Below are positions 1-10,966 of a stretch of DNA of 64,000 bases, in pieces. Position numbers and translations under genes: made by a program. The notes beneath the pieces are model-generated. The model saw only the letters and a program-made list of their open reading frames with translations, made no database searches and was not told where the DNA came from. Position 1 is the first letter of the stretch; every line of letters starts with the position of its first letter. The DNA lies in the NCBI RefSeq assembly GCF_002865645.1, contig NW_020194555.1, positions 3,002,288 through 3,066,287 of the forward strand. Direction: 5' to 3'. The stretch is from Hyaloscypha bicolor E (Eukaryota > Ascomycota > Leotiomycetes > Helotiales > Hyaloscyphaceae).

Positions 1-1702
1 GGCATTATCTAGTACAAGAAGCCATGGGCCGGCGTCCTCCTTGCTTAACCATCGTACAACCAGAGTGAGGATTTCAATGTTTGGATCCTCCCAACCTAGT
101 AATTGCAAATCTCGCGCAATGCCTCTATAAGCCTGTTCCAGCTTTTCCGGCGTACTTGCATGAATCCATATGATATGGCCAGTAGGGTTCTGTTCTTTCC
201 ATGTATAGGCATATTCAACAACGATTTGTGACTTGCTGTATATAGTTTAGTAGGGCACTGGCTCGTGGATATCGAACTCACCCAATTCCTCCAATCCCAC
301 AAAGCGCAACCCGACGTTTAGTTTCGAATCTCTTGTCGATCTCCTGGAGAACGTCTTTTCGTCCCACAAAGTTTGGGTCTCTCTCGAAAGGGACTGAGAA
401 GATCAATTTAGTGTTGGATGCTATATGGGGCAGAAGAGTTGGCAGAGAACCACCTTGCCAATTGTCAGTATATCATTTCACTCTTGGAACTACAACGAAC
501 ATATCTGACCCAAAGTGACATTCCCTAGCCCTGCTAGTGCACCTGGTCTTTGCTGCTCGAGAAGCACCCGCACAACAGAGTCGATCGCCTTAGTTACCAC
601 CGCGCTCTGAAGATAGGCCTTCGTGTGACCTACGACTTCATCCATCTTCTCCCACTCTTCCAACGATACTACTCCGGCCCCATGTGTCACGTTGAATCGA
701 TAGTAAATATCAGGACACTCCACAAATTTGCGACTTAACCGATTTGCTACCTCTTCACAATTCGTCGCTATCTTCTTCAGGGTATCGATAAGTTTCAAGG
801 GAAGGATTCTCTGGAACGCGTCTGGCTTAGCAAGTCCAATCGTTCCTGGGTGACCAGTACCAAGGCTGACAATACATCCCACATGTCGGTCATTTCCAAA
901 AATGAGCCTTGCTTCTTCAATAACCTCTTCGACCGGATTGTTGCATTTAATGCCCGCGTCCAGGAAATCCTCTGCGACCTGACCTGGCTCCGCGATTGAT
1001 ATCCTCTTGAAGAATGTGGGAGCGGCTGTCGTCGCTCGAGCAACTTCCCAGATCCTGCAGTTGATGCTTCGGTTCTCACGCACCTCATATGATCGAAATC
1101 GTCGCGGAAATTCTAGGTTGCTGGCAGCCATAGCAAGGACAATGCTAGATGATTCCCAGTTAGCTGGATCAGGAGATCTGTCAGACTAGCTTACACTCGT
1201 CCCAGCCCACCTGCCAAACTCTCATCAATCATCATCAGCTCAGCATTGCCTGCTGGGCGTGCAGCAACCACACGCTTCATTTCAGCCTCGAGCGTCGACG
1301 CCTTGAAAGTACCATCTTGAATTTTCCACTTCGTGTTTTTTTTCGAAAAGATATTGCCTGCAACGGTATTGTATTGTTCTAAGGCTTCCCTTGTGTCCAT
1401 CCTCAGTCGTCCCAACATCAGTGCAACTAGCCTGACAGAAGTCACCACTGGTATTATGACTCTAGTGGAAAGCTTACCCTCCTGTGCTTGTGCCTCCGAT
1501 GAGGTGGAAGTATTCGCAAGGCCGTGGTAGTTCCGTCAGGGCGAGGTCGTGCTTGAGCCTGGACATGATCTCGTCGAGTATGAGGAGCTCCGAGACTCCA
1601 CGAATGCCGCCTCCATCTGCAGATTAGACAGTCAGTATAGATCTTCGCAGAGGGCGCAGAGAATGTACCGAGTGCCAGCAGATTCACTGGGCCAGTGCTC
1701 AT
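1..1702 (-). CDS. Patatin-NB-ARC NLR-like protein, C-terminus beyond the window
   Basis: Fungal STAND receptor with an N-terminal patatin-like phospholipase and an NB-ARC ATPase. Seen: six exons (1669-1702, 1478-1616, 1195-1431, 501-1144, 282-453, 1-235) joined by 46-52 nt GT-AG introns. The joined protein shows the patatin oxyanion motif DGGGIRG near residue 12, the nucleophile elbow GTSTGG near 55 and the catalytic-dyad motif DAGIKCNNP near 199. After a linker come the NB-ARC entry FVGR, the P-loop GIGGIGKS near 404-411 and a Walker B-like WLLVLDNA just before the edge. The start is the first ATG, which leads straight into LLALDGGGIRG once the first intron is removed. Known for the family: such proteins act in fungal immunity-like or incompatibility responses, with the patatin part as effector and usually TPR repeats as sensor. 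The sensor is not in this window. The intron at 236-281 interrupts the P-loop codons. The 454-500 intron boundary is the least certain. Confidence 0.88.
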
Positions 1703-2508
1703 TGTCGTCTTAGATGTATATCCTGAATGAGAAGCCGGAGGTGGTGTTTAATCCTAGGCTTCGGTGTTGGAAGCTCAGCCTCAGCAGCAGACATCACGCA
1801 AATCGGGTGGCGCTTGGGAGCGAGTGTTCTCAGCTGTAATTCGTACTGAAGAGCGCCAGTGAAAGGTCGCCATTCCATTCCCGTAATTCTCCTCCCACTA
1901 CAGATTCACATTACTCTTTATTCTTACCAGAGAACTCCCGCTTGGGCCAACTCACTGCGCAAGCGATGCAGCTGTTTACCCCTAAACTATAAAGTTTTTT
2001 TCGGCACACCGGTTTTTTCGGCACGCAGGGATAGAGGTTAATGGATTCGATGTCCCAGAGGACAGAACCATGGCACTGCTGTCTTGACATCGCCACTGAG
2101 CGGAGTAAGCTGTTATGAGACTCAAAGTCACTACTGTGGCAGGTATCAAGGGCGAGATGATATATATCAGAGTCGTTAAGCTCATTAAAATGAATATACA
2201 AAATATGTAATAAGAACAAGGGAGAAAGACCCCGAGAACTCTCTCATAGAAATCCCCATCAAGTCGTGATAAGATCGAGCTGAGCCGAGTCATCAAATGG
2301 AGGAAATTCGTCTCTGTAGTATGCATCCCGTCCATGTAAACGCCTGTTCCATGCCTTGTCCTTTCCCAAATGCCTATCTTGCAATACATACATGTGATGT
2401 ATTGACTAACGTATATGCGTTTCCTTGCATCGCAAGTCCTGTGACGTGATATGATGCAAAACGTGATTTCCGGCGTTACGCCGTGCTGTAACTGTCGATA
2501 TCCGGAGC
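1703..2508. other. Intergenic gap, no gene supported
   Basis: Upstream region of the patatin receptor and downstream region of the next minus-strand gene. Only short frames with no family resemblance are open. A short direct repeat of TTTTTTCGGCAC is seen at about 1995-2007 and 2013-2024. No RNA gene or mobile element was recognised. Confidence 0.5.
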
Positions 2509-3898
2509 CTAGTAGGCTTCAACGGGATTCGCGTACCGGAGAGGCGAGCTTTTTTGTTCTCGGTCTTTGGTTGAACCCCCTGAGTTTCTCCGAGAGAAGA
2601 ATACTTTAGGCGAGACGAACTCGACCTCGTACTTCAGTGGGGTGAGAGGAACGGTGACTGAGTGTGTGTGCTTGGTCTTGGGGTGGAAGTGGCTCTTGAT
2701 GCAGTCATCGATGAGGGCGATGAGGCCTGTTGCGACGATGACACTGTTGTTATTAGATGGGAAGTGCTTGAGCTAGATGAGCAACTTACTCGGCGACATC
2801 AGTGACTGCCTCCGCAACGCTGGGATCAGAGATCCACATCGAGCATGGAGGCACCCATTCACCATTCTTCTTTCCTTCGCGAACCTGAGAGGGAGATCGT
2901 AGCTCGGGGACGATATGGGCCACTGCAGGGCCACCGTCGCCTTTGTACAGATGATATGACACCTCCTTTCCTTCCCCGTCCTTCTTGCTCACTCGCTTCC
3001 AAGTGTATTTGTAGCCCCAGTATTCGAATTCGTAGCGCTTCGAGGACTTGGCCCCTCGGCGCTTGACATCTACTTGAGCGTAGTTGGAAAACTCGAGCTT
3101 GGTTGTGTTGGATGGGATCTGGATTGACTTGGACTTCTTCTCATAGTCCTCGAGGTCATCATCTTCCCCGTTGGAGTCGTACCCGCTATCCTGTCTCTTG
3201 ATCTCCTTCTTGCTCCTGTGACTGTGTTGTGACAATCCGGAATTGGTTCGCTTGAAAGACGGCTTGCCGATGCTTGCGAAAGCATTGCTCACTGATCGAG
3301 TTATGGCTGGTCTCTTCTCCGCGGCTGGCTTGGTGTATTTTCGGCTTGAATGGCAGACCTCTCGACCCGACTGACGCTCGTATCGACGGAGGGAGAACTC
3401 GCGCTTCTTCAAGTCGTGCATTCGCATGTGGAAAAGCTGTACCGCACGCTTCTTCCGATCTTCAGTGTCCACTCGCAGGTTCATGTTCCCATCATACGTG
3501 GTGTTGTCGTGTCGGATGAATAATCTCTTCGTTGAAGGGAAGTACTCTGCGAAGTCTGAAGGGTTCGAGGGCCGTAGGCTGGTCTCGACGACCTCTCGAT
3601 ACTCGGGTACGTCATACTCGGAATCGTAGGTATCTGGCTCTTCGTAGAGGTCTTCTTGAGAAGCTATTGTCGACGCGTATGTCTCTGTCGATGATCGAGG
3701 GTAGTGGCTCGCGGAAGGAGAAAGATCCTGCTTGTATTCTGTAGCCGCGTGATGTATCGACGGTCTGGGACTGCTGTGCAGGGAAGTCGGCGCAGTGCTC
3801 GAGGAGGTCTGAGAGTCTTCGCTATGCCTCGAGTTGGTGCTTCTCGACCCAACATCGGTCGTGTATCTTCGTATTACTTGAGGCATATTGAGCTTCAT
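2509..3898 (-). CDS. Unknown Ser-rich protein, 447 aa
   Basis: I do not recognise this gene. Two exons (2790-3898 and 2509-2743) flank a 46-nt GT-AG intron, and the join is in frame, giving 447 residues. The first ATG of the long exon is used. The N-terminal 110 residues are rich in Ser, Thr, Pro and acidic residues and look disordered. A more ordered stretch (about 115-180) contains a basic, Arg/Lys-rich helix-like part. A second ordered part lies near residues 285-350, with aromatic residues (EFEYWGYKYTWKR) and a short Trp-containing WVPPCSMWISD. After the intron a hydrophobic segment (VIVATGLIALIDDC) is followed by a His-rich turn and a Ser-rich tail. It resembles regulatory proteins conserved in Pezizomycotina, but I assign no function. 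Base composition matches its neighbours. Confidence 0.7.
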
Positions 3899-6800
3899 GT
3901 GTTGCTGGATGTTATTGAGAGGTGGTGGGACGTATTGACATGAGGTGACGTCCGGATGTTTGCCCTGGGGAGTCGCGTATATTATATGACAAGAAGTGAA
4001 TCATCAAAGTCTTTAAAAAATCTTCAATAAAAGGAAACATTCAACAGCGGTTGACTCCGGAGGTTGACCTTGACATGGTTGCGTGAGTGCCTCGAGGATA
4101 TGAGTGGTACGAAGTACATCAACGTGGAGGGCCGAGGGATGAAGTGGCATTTAATGCTGAAAGGGGGTGTCTGCGTTGCAAATCGCGTCAATGGGAGTAA
4201 AGATGGTTGTCTCCGGTTCGAGTGGGATGATATACAGAGGTTGGAGTGATTAGAGGGCAGAGGGTGGAGGTATTTGAGCCAGTGGGGGGAGGACGAAGGA
4301 GGAGGAGGAGGAGGGGGTTTGGAGCACCAGGAGGTTGGCCACAACTCACCCAAGAGTTCGCCCACCCGGATCTCGCCTTCAGCGCTTCATTCGCTGCCCT
4401 CGTGCAGACGCCCACAATTTGCCCACGATTTGGGCCGCGGCGTCAAGGGAGGCGAAGCGCGGAACAGGAAAGGGAGCCACACCACGCCTAAACTTTGAAC
4501 CTTGTCAAGGAAGGATAAAGTTCTCTCAACTGCGACCCCCCATGCTCACGCAAACTCCTTGCCCTGCCCTGCCTTGCCTCCCCTTCCTTCTTCCTCCTCC
4601 CAGTCAGCCAAGCCGCAGCTCTGCATCGAGTGCATCGAAGCCTTCAGACTGTGCGGTGCGGTTCCTGCGATAGTTCGCCGATAGGTGCACAACGCTCATT
4701 TCTGGTCAAAAGCCGGTGCAAAGGTTTCATCCATCCCAGCCACGTTGTCGATCCAGGAATCCGCGCTGGAAAATGCCTCGGACTGCACCATGACATACTC
4801 CAATCGCACAAACCCCCCCATCTCAACCTACCGTCCCTACTGCGACCTCCACTCCCGACGCCGGGGAGGGACGTACTTCAAACCTACAAACTATTTCGCC
4901 GTGTCTCCTTCTCTCCTCGATGAGAGGTCCGATTCGGTCTCATAGCCCCGAAAGAACAGTCATGATGGATTTCAGGGCACACCGGCAACCGCAAATCATT
5001 CTCAGTACGCCCCGGTGCGGCCCAACACTGTGAGCTCTCGTATCTGACAGTCATTTGGGCGTGTCAGCCAGGAAGTCATACTCCTACGCACCGATGGAAC
5101 ACAGGAACAGCCCCGTCACGAATAGCATCCTCGAAGCTGAAGAACCAGCGTCCATCGAGCGAGATGCAGGTGCTGAGTGAGACCGCCCAGGAAGCCAAGA
5201 ATAGCCAATGACATGCAGCTTGCCGCCCTCTGCACGACCCATCACTCCCGAGGGAGATCGGTATCCAGATCTCATAGGTGCTTACCCCACCACGATTTTT
5301 TGGTGGAGGGGGAATGACCAGTTCGAGAGCGCTTGTCGTGCCCAGCCGTTTGCTCAAGTTTTTCACCTCCACGTGTCTGTCTTTCTTTCTTCCATTCATC
5401 GAGCTCTCAAATCTTCAAGTGTTCCTGTAAATGTTTCGCTTCTTCTCGCGTTGTTTTTCTATGTTCCCTTTGTTCTTCCGCCGCACCTGATCTCATCGCG
5501 GAGAAGCTTCGGTGCAGCTGCGCACGAGGTTGATTATTGCCAACACTACCTTGAAAGGCCAGACCAAAGTTTTAGAGTTGGCCATGAGAATGGCCCTTTT
5601 CCAGGGCGAACTGCCGAATTCAGCGAATTGACGGCCTCTTGATTTTTGTATGGTTCGCGAGGCTGCAGGTTGAATATTGGCGCTGCGCAAAAAGCGTTGT
5701 CAATTTGCTATTCGTCCATCGGCACTGCAGCATTATACCGCGCACCTATTGCAGCCGTGTGGCCTTGGCCAAATGCCCTGCTTCAATGATCCTGTTGAAA
5801 GCCTCGCCCGGTGCTATGCTCCAACTCAGCCTGTAACTTTTGCAAGGCATGGGAATTTCAACATCAAATTGGTTTTCAATCGATGCCCAACTTTGAAGAA
5901 ACCTCAATAGATTTCTTACGATCCCAGCGAGTCGTAGGCCGCGACAAGTCAGAGTGCCCGACGCAAAGGCAACCAGATTCCAATGATACCCCGACGATTG
6001 CCTTGTTCTGCCGTGGAGCCGGGCCTTGGGGACGCCGTGAAAGGCCCTTTGAGTGGCCATAAAACGCCATTTTTGGCCATCGGGACACTCGTCAGCAGCT
6101 GTCGTGGTTCGCAATACTCCGCATGCTGTGGGCTGCAAGCCATGACAGATTCGGTGCAGCCCACGAGCCCACTCCGCGGGGTGCAGTGATCATCTCCAGT
6201 TTTTCCTCTTGCTTTTTGCTCCGGGCTCCCAAAGGCAGGCATTCCCCAGAGGAAAATTCCTCATGGACGAATTTTCTTCTACCTCGAAAAATGTCTCAGT
6301 AGCACCCCCACACTTGATGGTGGCTGGAATTTCCTGCAACAGGCAGCCTCCGAGATTTCTCGGGTCGACTCATGTTCCTGATCCTTCCGACGTTAAGGTA
6401 CTCACCCATCCATGTCTGGAATCCAGTCGGCTGAGAACAGCCTTGTTGCTGCCCAACCCCGTATGGAAGCTCAGATGCCAACAGAGTTACCTCCCACGTA
6501 GTTTGCGCAGCAGAGGTATTGCCGCTGGATTCATCATCTAATACAATTACTCGACCACCACCCCCATACTCTCACCCGACACCGGAAGTCCAGCGTCGTC
6601 ATCAGAATGAGAGATCATCATTGGCAAGTTTATGTAGCCATTCATCTTCTTGACGAAGGTACTTCTCCTAGATCATCTGATGTAAACCGGAAAACGGCGA
6701 TGCGGTGCGTTGTTACTTGTGAGCATTATGACGCGCATTTCGCGGAACGATGGTACAGAAAGCACGCGCCATCCAAGAATTCAACGTTCCGTAATTTCGC

Positions 6801-8530
6801 CGTAGGATAAAATCAAAGTTGATGTTTCAATCGGATGATAAGTCTCCTGCAACGACGTCATATCTCCCTCTACACAGGAGCACGATTACTGTTCATGCGC
6901 TGACGTTCTCAAATCCCGATTCCATCTTCCGTATGAAGTCCCAAATTGGGCATCTCCATTTCAGTTGCTCATGATGCTCTCCCAAATCAGTGAACGTCGG
7001 CCCTTTTCGAAAGAATACGCCTCCCCGAGAAATCGCGATGTTGGCACCGGGGACGGGGCGATCCGCTTGATCGACCGCACCATTAGTCTTGTCATCGAGT
7101 AAACCCACAATCCACTTGGAAATCCGTACACGTCCGTAGGGTCAGAGATAGGTAAAGCACGCAATAGAGGTAGTTGTAGCGTAACGATCGCTTCTTCCGT
7201 TTCAGCGCCTCGGTATAATTTTCGGGGCCGACGGGTGCACCGAATTCCATGCAACCCTGACTGCATTCATCGTTCTCCCGCAGAAGAGAATCAAGATGGG
7301 TGGTGAGAGTAAGATGTGGAAAGATCGGAGCTGGAAGGGAGGCGTCAGCTTGGCTTGGCGACGGCGAGAAAGCAAAAAAGGGAAGGTGGATGGGAAGTTC
7401 GGAAGGTGAAGGGTGGGAGTGTGTCACGTGCGCTACATCATGTGACTACTCACCTCCCTTTTTTGATCAAGGCTCTTACGCCGCAGCCACAATTGCCGTG
7501 GAGGTTTTATTGGAAGATGGAAGGTGGAAAGAGGGGGCAAGAAGCTTTGTTGCATGTCGAATGTCAGCTAGGCTTTTCGCCGGTGCGTATTAGCTGTTGT
7601 ATTGCGGAAAAGGGTCAGAGATTGTTTCATTTGAGTTTGCTCGTTTGGGGCTTTTGTCGAGTGAATATATGGTCTTTTGAACTTTGTGATTGTTCTAATA
7701 TTCTTACTGAAAACCTTGGGGGCGAATTGCCCTGGCTTGGTGGGAGCAGAGAATTGAGACTACGATGTCATTGATTTTAGACGGGACCTATAGATCCGGT
7801 TTCTTTATAGCACAAGTAGTTAAAAGAACAAGCTACATCTTGAGGCTATTTATTGTAAGTAATAATATCGTTGTCACAAATCTCAACCTCCTGGAAATTT
7901 CGGGCCCAATTTCATCCAATAAATATTCAGGAGAATCATACCGAAACTTCACATGTTGTCAATTTTAACTCCAACGATTCCAACCCCGTTTCGCTATCTA
8001 TATAGGGATTACCTCCCGCTGCTCTTAGTTGCCTGCTATAAGATGTAAGAAGCTTCCGAATCTACCAGGAGGCACTCGTAACTTTTTAGGGACATCGCCA
8101 AGGAGCAAGATGAAGTGCTGCAAAGGAGCAGCTTGTGTTTAGCCTAATAAGACAACCAGGAAGAAGACACTTAAAGAAATGCATTTATTCAAAATGAGCA
8201 AGATTCTCAGCAGTGACCCAGTGAGATCCCGGTTCAAACCTCATCTGAGCTGTTCAATCAGGGGTTTGGTCACGTGCATTATATTGCAGGGGCCACTGGC
8301 GCTAGACCAAAAAATATCTCGAACCTCATCAACATCAACCCAAGAGCTAACAATCGCCCCAACTCAGCTCAAGGATTCCTCGGGCGCAGGCAGGGCGACA
8401 TTGGGAGCTCAAAGTGCACCTTGGGCGCAAATTTGATGCACTTGCGAGGGCGTCGAGCTGCAACTATTATCACTGCCCAAACTCTAATCACTCGGGCGTG
8501 CTTCAACGCCCAACTTGCCACGAGGCTACG
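3899..8530. other. 4.6-kb gap without a supported gene
   Basis: I searched both strands for spliced coding sequence and found nothing with family motifs. The stretch holds purine-rich and pyrimidine-rich tracts (GGA repeats at about 4285-4320, CT-rich DNA at 4540-4620 and 5330-5480). Many frames of 60-150 codons overlap on several strands at once, as expected in GC-balanced non-coding DNA. The part from about 7780 to 8260 is AT-richer. It may hold promoters of the flanking genes, non-coding RNA or decayed mobile DNA, and I cannot choose among these. Confidence 0.45.
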
Positions 8531-10021
8531 ATGGCATCCAGAAGTATGTCGCCTGGTGGAGCTCTGCTACGAGCTTCAAGGGTCTTCTCAATACCACCTC
8601 CGCTACCACGGCCAGTAGGGGACCTCTCCTCACAAGCCATCTTCAACTCCGATTCCGCAACGCTCCCACATCCTATCCACCAGACAATTACTACGCCCCA
8701 ATCCTCACGGGCAAAAGGCGACTGGGGATTCAAACGACCCCTACCTTTACGAGCGACTTCGAAGACCTCCACACCCTTCATACGGGTCGAGGCAATCGAT
8801 ACGTTCGAACACGTCACCGAATTCAATTCCTCGGCAGACCATGCATTGTCGTTGCAGAAATGGCAGGAGATGGGCGTACCTCTCACTATACCAGTCGCCC
8901 GCGAGACTAAAAGCGATTACCGCTCTGACTCACGGAGAAGTGTGTTCGATAGCGAGCTAGACTCCACAAGCGCCGACCAGTCGAGCAAGGAGGAAAATAG
9001 ATGGAAGTTCAAGGGGCCATGGTTGGCTGGACAGACAGAGGGGGAATTCAACACATACGTCGTCACTGAAGTTCGAAATCGAAAGCCGGAATTCCAAAAC
9101 TTCATACGGTCTTCGTGTGCAAAAGCTCTCACACAAGAAGCTAAACGAATTGCAACTGCGGCAGGCGAGTCTGAAGAGATGCCCCCAGCACTCGAAGCCA
9201 GCGATGTCACGGAGGAGCAATTGACCGAATTTGTCAAGACTCTGCGTACTGAACGCATCGCTCTCTATAAGCTCATCAGGTCTTTCCTCGACTTGCCACC
9301 AGCCCCTCACACGGAGCTGTCTGTTCGCGTACTCGACTGGATCAACGAAAATCTTCAGCCCCAAACAGCCAGGGGCACCGATTTAGTGGAGTCTCAATCA
9401 CCGTACGCTGTGGCAGGACCACCAAAAACACACCCCTCTGCCGGTTTGACATACATCAGAACATCTCAGTACATCTACAACCATCCTGTCTTCGGTCCTC
9501 AGAAGGAAAAAGCGCCAGTCAAGGCACGTGTTGTCATGCCCAAAGGAGCTTCAACGGGTAGTTTCGCGGCAGCGGCAGGAGTGGGTGGTTTCGTCACTGA
9601 AATTCCTAACACGGGATTCAAAGATGATTTCGTTATGAGGAAGAAAAGAAAGGCTATTATTCCTGGGGTTCAGCATATCGAGCCTGATAAAGTGGGAGGC
9701 AGCAAATTCTATGTCAATCCCACCCACGCGAAAATCGATCCGAAGGGTCGCGTGTTATTGAATGTGCAATTCGCGGATGAAGATGCTGTGGCCGTCCTGG
9801 AAGGTACGACGCATCAGATCCCTCGGGCGCCCTCTGTTGCAACGGGTAAGGGTGCCGGATTTAGACCCGCGAGGAGAGAGGAATCGAGGGGATATGGGTT
9901 GGATTATGGGTTGAGTGATAGAGGGGAAGGCCCGCCGCCGCCGAAGCCGAATTCCCGGACAGTGTCACCGAGTCAGGAAGATGCGACAAGGGCTTTCAGG
10001 GATATGTTCAATGAGCAATGA
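8531..10021 (+). CDS. MRP51: Mitochondrial small-subunit ribosomal protein MRP51
   Basis: Single-exon gene of 496 residues resembling fungal MRP51 (bS1m), a subunit of the mitochondrial 37S ribosomal particle that in yeast also helps translation of mitochondrial mRNAs with particular leaders. Seen: the ATG at 8531 (MASRSMSPGG) begins a basic, Ser/Arg-rich presequence suited to mitochondrial import. The frame is also open upstream from 8414, but that part lacks a good ATG context. Family landmarks include the segment WKFKGPWLAGQTEGEF near residue 155, the LTYIRTSQYIYNHPVFGPQ block around residue 320, and the conserved basic region RARVVMPKG-like followed by a C-terminal Pro/Arg-rich tail. Its length is usual for filamentous fungi. 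No intron is needed. The assignment rests on recognition of the overall pattern, not on one catalytic motif. Confidence 0.82.
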   Translation: MASRSMSPGGALLRASRVFSIPPPLPRPVGDLSSQAIFNSDSATLPHPIHQTITTPQSSRAKGDWGFKRPLPLRATSKTSTPFIRVEAIDTFEHVTEFNSSADHALSLQKWQEMGVPLTIPVARETKSDYRSDSRRSVFDSELDSTSADQSSKEENRWKFKGPWLAGQTEGEFNTYVVTEVRNRKPEFQNFIRSSCAKALTQEAKRIATAAGESEEMPPALEASDVTEEQLTEFVKTLRTERIALYKLIRSFLDLPPAPHTELSVRVLDWINENLQPQTARGTDLVESQSPYAVAGPPKTHPSAGLTYIRTSQYIYNHPVFGPQKEKAPVKARVVMPKGASTGSFAAAAGVGGFVTEIPNTGFKDDFVMRKKRKAIIPGVQHIEPDKVGGSKFYVNPTHAKIDPKGRVLLNVQFADEDAVAVLEGTTHQIPRAPSVATGKGAGFRPARREESRGYGLDYGLSDRGEGPPPPKPNSRTVSPSQEDATRAFRDMFNEQ

Positions 10022-10966
10022 TAGAGGGGAGATTTGTACAGTAGGCATTGCATAGCCGGTGGATGTTGTTATATATAAACGACAATGTAATCACCAGACT
10101 CTCCGAAGCCCTTTGGGTCTACCCGTGGCATTTTGCAAATAACACTCCCAATGGAAAAATTTCCATTCTTATGTCTGAAATAAATAAATGTAAGAGTCTA
10201 GAAGCAACTGGAAATAAAAAGGTAAGTGCAGAGAGCTAGAGCTCGGTCCTCCATGTCTAGGACATTCTGGGAAAGTGCGTCGAAATGCCCAGCTAATTCT
10301 TTCTTTGTTCTCTTGACCAAAGCGAAGGGGAAATTTATGGAACCTGGAAACTCGGCGGAGTGGGTTGTTAGGTGGTAGATTAATGGGTGGAAGACGGCAA
10401 ATGGTGGGGATGTGGTGAACAGGGCCTATTTTGAGCTGTTGCTCATTGAGGTCGAGGAGTTGGAGAGTGTGAGCTTCAAGGTTTTATTCTGGCACGTTAG
10501 GAGGGAGTTCAATAGGGTGCAGATAGGTTGGCGAATTAAGCGTTGGATGGTTGAGGAGGTGTATGGAGAATTGGTCTTTGAGGTTGACCACGGGGGTTTG
10601 GAGTTTCTTGTTGATGTTTCCTGCGAAGTATCCCAGGGCTTCTGTGGCCTTGATTGAGAACTTCAGTTAGCTCTGAATCATCCACGTCTGAATCAATGAA
10701 AGTTCAGTCCAGCATAATGGTAACCTTGCACTGTGTGAATATGTTAAGAGTTCTCTAGTCATGCTCATCAGATTCAGATGCCGCTGAATCACTCTGAAAG
10801 TCTATTTATACCCCCCTTCTCGCGCTCAGAACCAAGCTCTTCCTTCCCTACTTCAACATCTTCTAGCTTTTGGAACTTTTAGAATCTCCAACGACCAGTG
10901 CCAGCACAGATCAAACATTGCATACAATACTTCACTGTCTTGCTCAGAGTGCTGTAGAGAGCCACG
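10022..10966. other. Intergenic gap with coding-like minus-strand stretch
   Basis: No intact gene is supported. On the minus strand between about 10660 and 10230 two adjoining frames read like protein (segments such as KATEALGYFAGNINKK and FAVFHPLIYHLTTHSAEF). They are joined only through a TAA or through a hypothetical intron ending at an AAATAG acceptor near 10430. This may be a relic or an unrecognised small gene. The part from 10800 to 10966 is CT-rich, as in a promoter and leader of the following plus-strand gene. Confidence 0.4.

Noticed and set aside
4246..4684. Overlapping Gly/Arg/Pro-rich frames on both strands
   Set aside because: Caused by GGA- and CT-rich low-complexity DNA; no conserved motif and no consistent frame.
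5208..6242. Frames of 100-144 codons on both strands
   Set aside because: They overlap on several frames, lack domain motifs, and some lack an ATG start.
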